Notes under the pieces: model-generated
Databases searched by the model: none
Told to the model about the DNA's origin: nothing
Seen by the model: the letters and a program-made list of their open reading frames with translations, nothing else
DNA from: JAEHDI01 sp035455185
Lineage (GTDB): Bacteria > Acidobacteriota > Terriglobia > Bryobacterales > Bryobacteraceae
Direction: 5' to 3'
Assembly: GCA_035455185.1 (NCBI GenBank)
Contig: DATIFQ010000519.1
Span: 1 to 28,263 of the forward strand
DNA: 28,263 nt
Shown: in pieces, positions 15,291 through 22,596 of the stretch
How positions within the stretch are numbered: position 1 is the stretch's first letter
How the letters are laid out: every line of letters starts with the position of its first letter
Made by a program: the position numbers and the translations under genes

Positions 15291-15497
15291 ATGAAGGAAA
15301 AAGGTACAGTGAAGTGGTTTAACGCCGCCAAGGGGTACGGATTCATTCAGCGCGAAAACGGGGAGGATGTCTTCGTACATTACTCCGCCATTCAGACGGA
15401 TGGCTACCGGACCCTCGAGGAGGGTTCCAAGGTTGAGTTCGAGGTCACGCAAGGTCCGAAAGGATTGGCGGCGGCCAACGTCACAATGGACGCCTAG
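15291..15497 (+). CDS. Cold-shock domain protein (CspA family)
   Basis: This 68-residue single cold-shock domain opens with GTVKWFNAAKGYGFIQ, which includes RNP1, followed by DVFVHYSAI (RNP2), a linker loop, EGSKVEFEVTQGPKGLAAANV and a short end. It binds single-stranded RNA or DNA and acts as an RNA chaperone in the cytoplasm. Length is normal. AGGAAGG precedes the ATG by three bases. A TTGACA at 15265-15270 upstream has no room for a -10 before the start codon and is not taken as a promoter. The gene is followed 118 bases later by infA. Confidence 0.96.
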   Translation: MKEKGTVKWFNAAKGYGFIQRENGEDVFVHYSAIQTDGYRTLEEGSKVEFEVTQGPKGLAAANVTMDA

Positions 15498-15519
15498 TGT
15501 GGCTTTTTGTTCGCGGCCG

Positions 15520-15543
15520 GCCGGGAGCCGTTCGGAGCCCGGC
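15520..15543 (+). other. GC-rich hairpin between csp and infA
   Basis: GCCGGG at 15520-15525 pairs with CCCGGC at 15538-15543. An inner CC/GG pair closes a GTTC loop, with a symmetric AG/AG internal mismatch between. No T-run follows, so it is not a standard intrinsic terminator. It could attenuate readthrough from csp into infA or stabilise an mRNA end. The rest of 15498-15605 shows nothing recognisable. Confidence 0.35.
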
Positions 15544-15615
15544 TCGCCGCGATCCGCGGTCCGTCAAGAGCCGCGCTGTTGCATAGAAGTGAGCTGAAAT
15601 CCAGCAAGGAGGATG

Positions 15616-15834
15616 ATGAGTAAAGAGGACTGCATCGAAGTAACCGGAGTGGTAGTTGAGAAGTTTCCCAGCGGCCTATTTAGCGTGCAGCTTGACCAGG
15701 ACCGTGTGATCCTGGCGCATCTGGCAGGCAAGCTCCGCCGAAACCGCATTCGGGTTCTGGCGGGTGACCGCGTTACGTTGGAGCTTTCCCCCTACGATCT
15801 GACCAAGGGCAGAATCACCTATCGCCACAAGTAA
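15616..15834 (+). CDS. infA: Translation initiation factor IF-1
   Basis: This single S1/OB-fold domain of 72 residues is the usual IF-1 length. It begins MSKEDCIEVTGVVVE and contains FSVQLDQDRVILAHLAGKLRRNRIRVLAGDRV and ends GRITYRHK, all diagnostic of IF-1. It binds the 30S A site during initiation. Two ATG codons occur in tandem (15613 and 15616); AAGGAGG at 15606-15612 touches the first, so the second is preferred and also fits the family start. It lies outside the usual ribosomal-protein operon, as a csp neighbour, which suggests an isolated or extra infA copy. The UDP-GlcNAc epimerase follows within about 25 bases. Confidence 0.96.
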   Translation: MSKEDCIEVTGVVVEKFPSGLFSVQLDQDRVILAHLAGKLRRNRIRVLAGDRVTLELSPYDLTKGRITYRHK

Positions 15835-15859
15835 CCGCCCCGCATCCCCACGGAACATC

Positions 15860-16963
15860 CTGTTCGTATTCGGCACTCGGCCCGAAGCAATTAAACTCTG
15901 TCCGCTAGTCGTGTACCTGCTCGCGTCCAGGCGTTTCACCGTTCGTGTGTGCGTCACGGCGCAACACAGGCAGTTGCTGGACCAGGTGCTTCAGGCGTTC
16001 GGTGTACGCCCCGATTACGATCTGGGCGCCATGCTCCCGGACCAGACGCTTTTCCAATCCACGTCCCGGATTCTCTCCGCGCTCGAGCCGGTGCTAGGAA
16101 CCGAGCGGCCGGATCTCGTTCTCGTACAAGGGGATACAACCACCACCCTATGCGGAGCCCTCGCCGCCTTCTACGCGAGGGCGGCCGTTGGCCACGTCGA
16201 GGCGGGACTGCGGACACACGACACCGCGCGCCCGTTTCCCGAGGAAATCAATCGCGTCCTCGTCGGCCGGCTGGCCACACTCCACTTCGCAGCCACTGAG
16301 GGCGCCGCCGCCAACCTCCGCGCCGAGGGGGTCGCCCCCGAACGGATCTCGGTCACGGGCAATACCGGCATCGATGCAGTCCTCTATGTTCGCGATGCGC
16401 TCGAGCAGGGCCGGCTCCACGGCGCGGGGCTGCCTCCGCTTGACCCGTCCCGCCGGCTGCTCGTCGTTACCGCTCATCGCCGCGAGAGTTTCGGCCCGGG
16501 ATTTGAAAACATCTGCTCGGCTCTCGAACGCTTGGCCCGCCGGCCCGACGTCCAGATCGTCTACCCCGTCCACCCCAACCCCAATGTCCGTGAGCCGGTC
16601 TTCCGGCGCCTCTCCGAGTTCGCCAACGTTCTGCTCACCGAACCGCTCGATTACGTCACCTTTGTCGACTTGATGCGGCGGTCCTCGATCCTGTTGACCG
16701 ATTCGGGTGGCATCCAGGAGGAGGGGCCATCCTTCGGGAAACCGATCCTGGTCATGAGGGACAAAACCGAGCGCCCGGAAGCCGTCGAGGCCGGGACGGT
16801 CCGGCTGGTGGGCGCCGACGAGAACCGCATCGTGGAGCAGGCGTCCCGGCTCCTCGACAGCCCGGACGAATACCAGGCCATGTCTCGCGTTCACAATCCT
16901 TACGGCGATGGCCGGGCATGCGAGCGAATCACCGCCGTAATCGACTCATTCTTCGATAGATAG
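15860..16963 (+). CDS. wecB: UDP-N-acetylglucosamine 2-epimerase, non-canonical start
   Basis: This enzyme interconverts UDP-GlcNAc and UDP-ManNAc for cell-surface polysaccharide synthesis. Seen are VFGTRPEAIKLCPLV at the N-terminus, VQGDTTTTLCGALAAFY, GHVEAGLRTHDTARPFPEEINR, VTGNTGIDAV, VTAHRRESFG, YPVHPNPNVREPV and LTDSGGIQEEGPSFGKPILVMR: the complete family set. The first conventional start codon in frame is a GTG at 15911, but that lies after the conserved FGTRPEAIK. The frame is open back to 15803 without ATG, GTG or TTG. A CTG at 15860, with GGAA five bases earlier, is used here as a placeholder; ATC at 15857 is another option. Either a rare start codon is used, or a base has been lost upstream. 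Confidence 0.88.
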   Translation: MFVFGTRPEAIKLCPLVVYLLASRRFTVRVCVTAQHRQLLDQVLQAFGVRPDYDLGAMLPDQTLFQSTSRILSALEPVLGTERPDLVLVQGDTTTTLCGALAAFYARAAVGHVEAGLRTHDTARPFPEEINRVLVGRLATLHFAATEGAAANLRAEGVAPERISVTGNTGIDAVLYVRDALEQGRLHGAGLPPLDPSRRLLVVTAHRRESFGPGFENICSALERLARRPDVQIVYPVHPNPNVREPVFRRLSEFANVLLTEPLDYVTFVDLMRRSSILLTDSGGIQEEGPSFGKPILVMRDKTERPEAVEAGTVRLVGADENRIVEQASRLLDSPDEYQAMSRVHNPYGDGRACERITAVIDSFFDR

Positions 16964-17034
16964 AGGTTTTCCTGGTTACTCCGAAATAGTCCGTTCCGCG
17001 CGTGTTTCCCCCCGGTTTTTTGCGGCCCTTCCGT

Positions 17035-17040
17035 TATACT
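17035..17040 (+). promoter_or_regulatory. Candidate -10 element before the AAA+ gene
   Basis: TATACT at 17035-17040 lies 23 bases before the ATG at 17064. The -35 region is poor (CGGTTTTT). The site GGGAGGGGA at 17047-17055 precedes the start by eight bases. Confidence 0.35.
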
Positions 17041-17063
17041 GCGGCCGGGAGGGGACACCGCGC

Positions 17064-18092
17064 ATGAAGAACGGCGCCGGAACGCGAAGGGCAAAGAGGA
17101 ACCTCGTGCAGGGCTCGTCCGGCGTGGCGGAAATGCTCGCCTCCAGAGTGGTTGGCCAGTCTCCCGCGCTCGACGCCATCGTGCCCTGCGTCGAGATGTA
17201 CCAGGCCGGCCTCTCCCCCGAAGGACGGCCCGCCGGGGTGTTTCTGCTGCTCGGTCCGACCGGTACCGGGAAGACGCACACCGTGGAAGCGCTGGCCGAC
17301 GTCCTTCATGGAAGCGAAAAGTGCTTGCTCCGAATCGACTGCGGCGAGTTCCAGTTGGAGCACGAAGTGGCCAAACTCATCGGCGCTCCGCCCGGCTACC
17401 TCGGCCACCGCGAGACGCAGCCGCTGCTGACCCAGCAGAAGCTCAACATGGCCGCTTCCGAGGGGTGCGGCCTGTCGCTGGTGCTGTTCGATGAAATCGA
17501 AAAAGCCGCTCCGTCGCTGACGCGCCTGCTGCTCGGCATTCTCGACCGGGGCACGTTGCGGCTCGGGGACAATGCCGTCGTCAATTTCGAGCGAAGCCTC
17601 ATCTTCCTTACCAGCAATCTGGGAGCGCGCGGGATGATGCGGGAGCTCCGTCCCGTTTTCGGCTTCGAGGCCGGCGTCCCCAAAGAGCGTGCCTCCGTGG
17701 ACCGAAAACTCGCAAACATCGGCAGGGAAGCGGTGAAACGCAAGTTCTCGCCCGAGTTTGTGAACCGTATTGACCACGTGATCACCTACCGGCCGCTCGA
17801 CGGCGACTCGCTGTCGCGCATCCTTGACCGGCACATCAGCGACTTCCAGCGGCACGTCAACTCGCGCCTCGGTCCCGATGGCTTCGGCATTGAAGTACCC
17901 TCCGAGACCCGCCGTTTCCTGCTGCGAAAAGGGACCAGCGCCGAATACGGCGCCCGGGAACTGAAGCGAACCCTACACCGGCATCTCACGCAACCGCTGG
18001 CGGCGCTGGTCGCTGGAGGCCGGATCGAGCCGGGCTCGAGTGTGAGAATTGAAATCGACGAGGACGAGGATGACGTGTTCATCCGATACTAA
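17064..18092 (+). CDS. Stand-alone ClpA/ClpB D2-like AAA+ ATPase
   Basis: This 342-residue protein contains a single AAA+ module of the Clp second-domain type. It has Walker A GPTGTGKT at 64-71, an aromatic pore loop GYLG at 111-114, Walker B VLFDEIEKA at 140-148, sensor 1 TSN at 183-185, an arginine-finger region FSPEFVNRID ending near 237, and sensor 2 GAREL at 296-300 within a D2-small C-terminal domain. There is no N-domain, no first AAA module, no ClpB middle coiled coil, and no IGF/L-type loop for ClpP docking that I can see. It should form hexamers that thread or remodel proteins; the client is unknown. The stop is followed within five bases by the rsmI GTG, so the two form an operon. 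Confidence 0.85.
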   Translation: MKNGAGTRRAKRNLVQGSSGVAEMLASRVVGQSPALDAIVPCVEMYQAGLSPEGRPAGVFLLLGPTGTGKTHTVEALADVLHGSEKCLLRIDCGEFQLEHEVAKLIGAPPGYLGHRETQPLLTQQKLNMAASEGCGLSLVLFDEIEKAAPSLTRLLLGILDRGTLRLGDNAVVNFERSLIFLTSNLGARGMMRELRPVFGFEAGVPKERASVDRKLANIGREAVKRKFSPEFVNRIDHVITYRPLDGDSLSRILDRHISDFQRHVNSRLGPDGFGIEVPSETRRFLLRKGTSAEYGARELKRTLHRHLTQPLAALVAGGRIEPGSSVRIEIDEDEDDVFIRY

Positions 18093-18096
18093 GGGG

Positions 18097-18939
18097 GTGG
18101 CTCAGCCCGGCACGCTGTATCTTGTCGCCACCCCGATCGGAAACCTCGAGGACATCACCTATCGCGCGGTGCGGGTCCTTCGGGAGGTGGACGTCATCGC
18201 CTGCGAGGACACCCGGCACACGCGCAAGCTCCTGGACCGTTACGGAATCTCCACGCCTACGGTGAGCTACCACGAGCACAACGAGGCGGAGCGGGCCGAA
18301 GCGCTGTTAGAGCGGCTGCTTCACGGAACTTCGGTGGCGCTGGTTTCCGACGCCGGCACGCCGCTGGTCTCCGACCCCGGCTACCGCCTTGTGAACGGAG
18401 CCATCGAGCACGGCGTTCCGGTGGAGCCCTTGCCGGGTCCCTCGGCCGTTCTTGCCGCGCTCGCCGCCTCCGGCCTCCCGACGGACGCGTTTCACTTTGG
18501 CGGCTTCCTGCCCTCGAAATCCACCCAGAGGCGCAAGGTTCTGGAGACGTTGAAGGACGAACAGGCGACTCTGGCGTTCTATGAAGCCCCGCACCGGATC
18601 ATCGAGTCGCTCGCCGACATCGAAGCGGTGCTCGGGCCGCGGCGTGTTGTGATCGCGCGTGAAATCACGAAGGTTCATCAGGAGTTCCTGCGAGGCCTCC
18701 CGGCTGAGCTCAGAGGCATCCTCGAAGCGTGGCCCGCAATCAAAGGTGAGATTACAGTGCTCATCGCCAAGGGAACCTCGCCCGAAGCCGGGGACGAGAC
18801 CCCACTGCCCGAGGCGGTTGCGGAACTCGTCGGAAGCGGCATACCCCGGATGGATGCCATCAAGACCGTCGCCCGCCGCCGCGGTCTCTCCAAGCGGGAA
18901 GTCTACGACGCCGTCGAAAACTCGCGAAAACACGGCTAA
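18097..18939 (+). CDS. rsmI: 16S rRNA (cytidine-2'-O)-methyltransferase RsmI
   Basis: This enzyme of about 280 residues uses SAM to 2'-O-methylate C1402 of 16S rRNA. Seen are the start GTLYLVATPIGNLEDITYRA, CEDTRHTRKLLDRYGI, SVALVSDAGTPLVSDPGYRL, PLPGPSAVLAALAASGLP, FYEAPHRI and AREITKVHQEF, then a short C-terminal helix-turn-helix segment (GLSKREVYDAV). The GTG at 18097 directly precedes the conserved N-terminus. An in-frame ATG at 18070, with GAGG six bases upstream, would add nine residues and overlap the ATPase gene; it is a fair alternative. It is co-oriented with and adjoining the AAA+ ATPase gene. Confidence 0.95.
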   Translation: MAQPGTLYLVATPIGNLEDITYRAVRVLREVDVIACEDTRHTRKLLDRYGISTPTVSYHEHNEAERAEALLERLLHGTSVALVSDAGTPLVSDPGYRLVNGAIEHGVPVEPLPGPSAVLAALAASGLPTDAFHFGGFLPSKSTQRRKVLETLKDEQATLAFYEAPHRIIESLADIEAVLGPRRVVIAREITKVHQEFLRGLPAELRGILEAWPAIKGEITVLIAKGTSPEAGDETPLPEAVAELVGSGIPRMDAIKTVARRRGLSKREVYDAVENSRKHG

Positions 18940-19014
18940 CCCCCGCTCGGTGAATTGCATGACCCGAGTGTCCGTTTTCGGGAATGGCTTTGTTTGGTCA
19001 ACGCGGCGCTGATG

Positions 19015-19026
19015 TGACCGAAGTCA
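19015..19026 (+). promoter_or_regulatory. TGAC-N4-GTCA palindrome upstream of qNOR (CRP/FNR-type candidate)
   Basis: TGAC at 19015-19018 and GTCA at 19023-19026 form a perfect inverted repeat with a four-base spacer, the geometry of CRP/FNR-superfamily operators (consensus TTGAT-N4-ATCAA for FNR/DNR). The outer bases (G and T) do not extend the match. It lies 64 bases before the qNOR start and just upstream of a TACAAT at 19033-19038. NO reductase genes are commonly controlled by such regulators; use of this site is inference. Confidence 0.35.
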
Positions 19027-19032
19027 TCGACG

Positions 19033-19038
19033 TACAAT
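19033..19038 (+). promoter_or_regulatory. Candidate -10 element for qNOR
   Basis: TACAAT precedes the qNOR start by 51 bases. No good -35 is present at the proper distance, consistent with activator dependence, although the palindrome centred at 19020.5 is closer than the usual -41.5. Confidence 0.35.
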
Positions 19039-19075
19039 AAGTGAACCTGGGATGCTGAAGCTTACCCGAAATCTC

Positions 19076-19080
19076 GGAGG
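19076..19080 (+). promoter_or_regulatory. Ribosome binding site for TTG-started qNOR
   Basis: GGAGG at 19076-19080 is nine bases before the TTG at 19090. There is no ATG or GTG near the conserved N-terminal membrane helix, so TTG is taken as the start. Confidence 0.6.
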
Positions 19081-19089
19081 ATCTTCATT

Positions 19090-21303
19090 TTGAGAAAGCT
19101 CTGGATTACTTTTGCCATTGTCGTCGTCGCGTCCTTTGCCGTCCTCGGCTGGATCGGGACGCGCATCTTCCAGGAAATGCCGCCGATCCCGGACCGTGTC
19201 GTCACCACGGACGGACAGGAGGTCTTCGCCGGCGGCGAGATCGGTCGCGGTCAAAATGTCTGGCAGTCGCTGGGTGGTATGGAAGTGGGCTCCATTTGGG
19301 GCCACGGCAGTTACGTCGCTCCGGACTGGACCGCGGACTGGTTGCACCGTGAGGCGATGTTCATCCTCGACGAGTGGGGCCGCAAGGAATTCGGCAAATC
19401 ATACGACCAATTGCCACCCGAAAGCGCAGCGCAGCTCCAGGGCCGCCTCGAGCAGATGTACCGGACCAACACCTACGATCCGGCGACGAAAACACTCACG
19501 ATCGACCCTGTCCGGGCCCGCGCCTTTGAAGCCTCGCTGGTGCACTACTCAGATGTATTCATGAATGGCAACACCGCCTACTCGATTCCCCCGGGCACAG
19601 TACGCGACGCCGGCCGCATGCGCCAGTTCGCATCCTTCATGTTTTGGACGGCGTGGGCCGCGTCTGCCAACCGTCCCGGCGACCAGGTTTCCTACACGCA
19701 TAACTGGCCACACGAGCCGCTTGTCGGCAACAAACCCACCGGAGAAAGCGTGATGTGGACCGGCGTGAGCATCATCATGCTGCTTGCCGGCATCTCCGGG
19801 CTCGTCTGGTGGTACGCGGCGCAGGCGCATGAGGAGCAACACGGCCCGCTCCCACCGGTTGACCCCCTCGGCGCCTGGAGGGCGAGCGCGTCGCAGTTCG
19901 CCACTCTCAAGTACTTCTGGGTGGTTGCCGTTCTGATTCTGGTGCAGATGCTGATGGGCGTCGTCACCGCACACTACGGCGTCGAAGGGGACGGATTCTA
20001 CGGGTTCCCGCTCTCCAAGTGGCTGCCTTACAGCGTTTCGCGGACGTGGCATGTGCAGTTGGGCATCTTCTGGATTGCCACTGCGTGGCTCGCCGCCGGA
20101 CTGTTTATCGGCCCGCTGGTCAGCGGGACTGAGCCCAAGGGCCAGAAACTGGGCGTGAACGTTCTATTCCTGGCGCTCCTCGTCGTCGTCGCCGGCTCGC
20201 TCACCGGGGAGTGGCTCAGCGTGCACAACAAGCTCTCGGACGCCACATCGTTCCTGTGGGGCCATCAGGGCTATGAATACTTGGACCTCGGACGAGGCTG
20301 GCAGGCGCTGTTGTTCGTGGGCCTGCTGATCTGGCTGTTCCTGGTCGTTCGCTCCATTCGCCCGGCGCTGAAGCAGCCCGGGGAGCAGCGGCCGTTGCTC
20401 TGGATCTTCCTGATGTCGGCGGCGGCCATCGGTTTGTTCTATGGGGCGGGTTTGAACTGGGGGCAGCACACGCACCTGTCAATGGTCGAGTATTGGCGCT
20501 GGTGGGTTGTGCACCTCTGGGTGGAGGGATTCTTCGAAGTGTTCGCGACTACCGTGATCGCATTCTTCTTCACCCGGCTCCACCTCATCCGGCCTGCCCT
20601 GGCCGCGAAAGCCGCCCTGCTCTCGGCGACCATCTATCTTGCGGGAGGCATCATCGGCACCTGCCATCACCTGTACTTCTCGGGCACTCCGACCGTGGCC
20701 CTGGCATGGGGCTCCGTGTTCAGTGCTCTCGAAGTAGTCCCGCTAACGCTGGTGGCTTACACCGCCGTGGATGACCTGCGCCGCGGCCGCCTCACACCCT
20801 GGGCGCAACGCTACAAGTGGCCGGTCTACTTCTTCGTCGCCGTGGCGTTCTGGAACATGGTCGGCGCGGGGCTGTTCGGCTTCATGATCAACCCGCCGAT
20901 CGCCCTCTACTTCATGCAGGGCCTGAACACCACTCCGGTGCATGGACATGCGGCGCTGTTCGGTGTGTACGGGATGCTCGGCATCGGCCTGATGCTCGTA
21001 TGCCTCCGGGCGCTGCTGCCGGACCTCCAGTGGAAGGACAAGTGGCTGAGGTTCGCCTTCTGGGCGATGAACATCGGCCTGCTCACGATGTGCGTGGGTA
21101 GCTTGCTGCCCGTCGGCTTGCTTCAGACCTGGGCGTCCGTGGATCAGGGCTACTGGTACGCTCGCAGCAAGGAGTTCCTAGGCACGCCGCTGATGCAGAC
21201 GCTGCGCTGGCTCCGCGTGCCGGGCGACACGATCTTCGCCCTCGGCGAGTTCGCGATCGTCGCTTTCGTGTTGACCATCCGGCCGGGCAAGTCGCGAGCG
21301 TAG
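19090..21303 (+). CDS. norZ: Quinol-dependent nitric oxide reductase (qNOR, NorZ type)
   Basis: This 737-residue single-subunit enzyme of the heme-copper oxidase superfamily reduces 2 NO to N2O with electrons from quinol. It has one N-terminal membrane helix, a periplasmic domain with GRGQNVWQSLGGMEVGSIWGHG and no CXXCH (so it lacks the cytochrome c of NorC), then about 12-13 helices. Expected metal-site residues are seen in RTWHVQLGIFW, VHLWVEGFFEVFATT (with the active-site Glu region), GTCHHLYFSG and PVHGHAALFGVYG. Length is normal. It is alone, without norC, norD, norQ or other denitrification genes nearby, so NO detoxification is more likely than full denitrification. The TTG start has GGAGG nine bases upstream. 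A CRP/FNR-like palindrome lies upstream. Confidence 0.95.
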   Translation: MRKLWITFAIVVVASFAVLGWIGTRIFQEMPPIPDRVVTTDGQEVFAGGEIGRGQNVWQSLGGMEVGSIWGHGSYVAPDWTADWLHREAMFILDEWGRKEFGKSYDQLPPESAAQLQGRLEQMYRTNTYDPATKTLTIDPVRARAFEASLVHYSDVFMNGNTAYSIPPGTVRDAGRMRQFASFMFWTAWAASANRPGDQVSYTHNWPHEPLVGNKPTGESVMWTGVSIIMLLAGISGLVWWYAAQAHEEQHGPLPPVDPLGAWRASASQFATLKYFWVVAVLILVQMLMGVVTAHYGVEGDGFYGFPLSKWLPYSVSRTWHVQLGIFWIATAWLAAGLFIGPLVSGTEPKGQKLGVNVLFLALLVVVAGSLTGEWLSVHNKLSDATSFLWGHQGYEYLDLGRGWQALLFVGLLIWLFLVVRSIRPALKQPGEQRPLLWIFLMSAAAIGLFYGAGLNWGQHTHLSMVEYWRWWVVHLWVEGFFEVFATTVIAFFFTRLHLIRPALAAKAALLSATIYLAGGIIGTCHHLYFSGTPTVALAWGSVFSALEVVPLTLVAYTAVDDLRRGRLTPWAQRYKWPVYFFVAVAFWNMVGAGLFGFMINPPIALYFMQGLNTTPVHGHAALFGVYGMLGIGLMLVCLRALLPDLQWKDKWLRFAFWAMNIGLLTMCVGSLLPVGLLQTWASVDQGYWYARSKEFLGTPLMQTLRWLRVPGDTIFALGEFAIVAFVLTIRPGKSRA

Positions 21304-21310
21304 TTCACAC

Positions 21311-21347
21311 GCCCGCCGTGCCGCATCGTCAGGACGACACGGCGGGC
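21311..21347. terminator. Hairpin between qNOR and the convergent gene remnant
   Basis: GCCCGCCGTG (21311-21320) and CACGGCGGGC (21338-21347) form a perfect ten-base-pair stem with a 17-base loop, starting seven bases after the qNOR stop. No T-run follows on either strand, so it is a possible bidirectional transcript end rather than a canonical intrinsic terminator. Confidence 0.45.
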
Positions 21348-21742
21348 TTCGCGATGTCCACCCAACGCACGCCGAGTTTCCGGGCGGCGTAGCCCACCGC
21401 GGCCAGGTGATCGCCGTACGCCATCACCCAGTGGGAGTCGCGCGCCTCGCCTCTCAGCAGTTCCCAGTTGCCCTGGATCTCGACGTCCTGCTGGGAGCGG
21501 CAGATCTCATAGAACGGATTGGCCCGCACAATGCCTTTGAAGCCCACCCAGCACCCTGAACTGTACTCCGGGTCGATAAAGGTGACTTCCTGCCCGATCG
21601 GGATTTCCACTTTCGGCGCGGCGCCGTACTCGGACTCGTAATGTGTGGTGATGAGCGCCGGGTTGTAATCCTTGCCGTTTATCCGGCGCGGGCCGGTGCA
21701 GTGAGCGCAGGTGACGATTCGCTGATGGGCGATCTGGTAGTC
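21329..21742 (-). pseudogene. 5'-truncated gene remnant (C-terminal ~138 codons)
   Basis: The minus-strand frame from 21742 to the stop at 21329-21331 is fully open and reads like real protein: VTCAHCTGPRRINGKDYNPA, ITTHYESEYGAAPKVEIP, SGCWVGFKGIVRANPFYEIC and HWVMAYGDHLAAVGYAARKL. There is no ATG, GTG or TTG before the in-frame TGA at 21743-21745; the only GTG (21610) lies in mid-domain. The segment looks like the C-terminal domain of a larger enzyme. The HWVMAYGDH/LGV pattern vaguely recalls the C-terminal domain of L-fucose-isomerase-like proteins, but I am not sure. The 5' part has evidently been lost at a break next to the start of the divergent hydrolase gene. Confidence 0.6.
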
Positions 21743-21747
21743 TCAGC

Positions 21748-22596
21748 ATGATGCGGGTGGCCATCTTCGGAACGATTCTCGCGGCCGTGCCTATCCTCGC
21801 GCAGATGCCGCAGAATCCGTCGCCGATGGTCGAACACACGCGAGCGCACCGTCGCTTGACGCAGGAGACGCCTCCGGGACGGCGGGAAGCGATCGAGCCC
21901 GGTACGCTCTTCCTGCCGGATCGGCTGCGTCTCAAGAACGGCATCCCGCTGCTCGTCTTCTTTCACGGCGGCGCGTGGATCCCTGAGGTCGCCGCGGCGC
22001 GGCATCGGATGGCGGTGATCTCCGTTCAGATCGGTGCGGGTTCTGGAGTGTATGCCCGTGCCTTCGCCGATCCCGCGGGGTTTCCGGCCCTGCTGGCGGA
22101 AGCGGAGCGGAGGGCGGGCGTTCGGATCGGACGCGTGATGCTCGGAGGATGGAGCGCGGGGTGCGGCGCGATCCGAGAGATCCTCAAGTCCCCAGAGTCG
22201 TATGCCCGTGTCGATGCTACTCTGATGATCGACGGCATCCATTCCGGTTATGTCAACGGAAAGCCTGGCCCGCTCGAATCCGAAATCGAGACCGATGCGC
22301 TTCAGATCTGGCTGCAGCTGGCTCGGGATGCGATCGCGGGGCGGAAGCGCGCGATCATCACTCATTCGGAGATCTTTCCAGGCACTTTTGCCAGCACCAC
22401 GGAGACGGCGGATTTCATCATCCGGCAGCTTGGCTTCAAGCGCCGCGCGGTTCTGAAGTGGGGGCCGATGGGAACTCAGCAGCTCAGCGAAGTCCGTGCG
22501 GGCCGCTTCCTGCTGATCGGTTACGCCGGTAACACAGCCCCCGATCACGTCGACCAACTCCACGCGCTCCCAGAGTACCTGAAATGGCTCAAGTAA
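21748..22596 (+). CDS. Secreted alpha/beta-hydrolase-like protein
   Basis: This 282-residue protein has a signal peptide (MMRVAIFGTILAAVPILAQ, with a likely cut after AQ or nearby). The mature part has hydrolase features: LLVFFHGGAW at 69-77 as the oxyanion-hole strand and turn, and GGWSAGCGA with the nucleophile Ser136. A late DHVDQLHALPEYL near 270 could supply the catalytic His. The acid residue is not clear. The substrate is unknown; an esterase or carbohydrate-ester role outside the cytoplasm is plausible. Tandem ATGs at 21748 and 21751 have no clear ribosome site, consistent with a disturbed upstream junction. The last 13 bases overlap the DUF2238 gene, which is probably co-translated. 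Confidence 0.72.
   Translation: MMRVAIFGTILAAVPILAQMPQNPSPMVEHTRAHRRLTQETPPGRREAIEPGTLFLPDRLRLKNGIPLLVFFHGGAWIPEVAAARHRMAVISVQIGAGSGVYARAFADPAGFPALLAEAERRAGVRIGRVMLGGWSAGCGAIREILKSPESYARVDATLMIDGIHSGYVNGKPGPLESEIETDALQIWLQLARDAIAGRKRAIITHSEIFPGTFASTTETADFIIRQLGFKRRAVLKWGPMGTQQLSEVRAGRFLLIGYAGNTAPDHVDQLHALPEYLKWLK

Noticed and set aside
14382..15452. 356-codon minus frame covering the csp gene and its leader
   Set aside because: It is antisense to the cold-shock gene and overlaps the real minus gene in another frame; no domain seen.
15520..15543. Intrinsic terminator between csp and infA
   Set aside because: The hairpin is real on paper but no T-run follows, so it is listed only as a hairpin.
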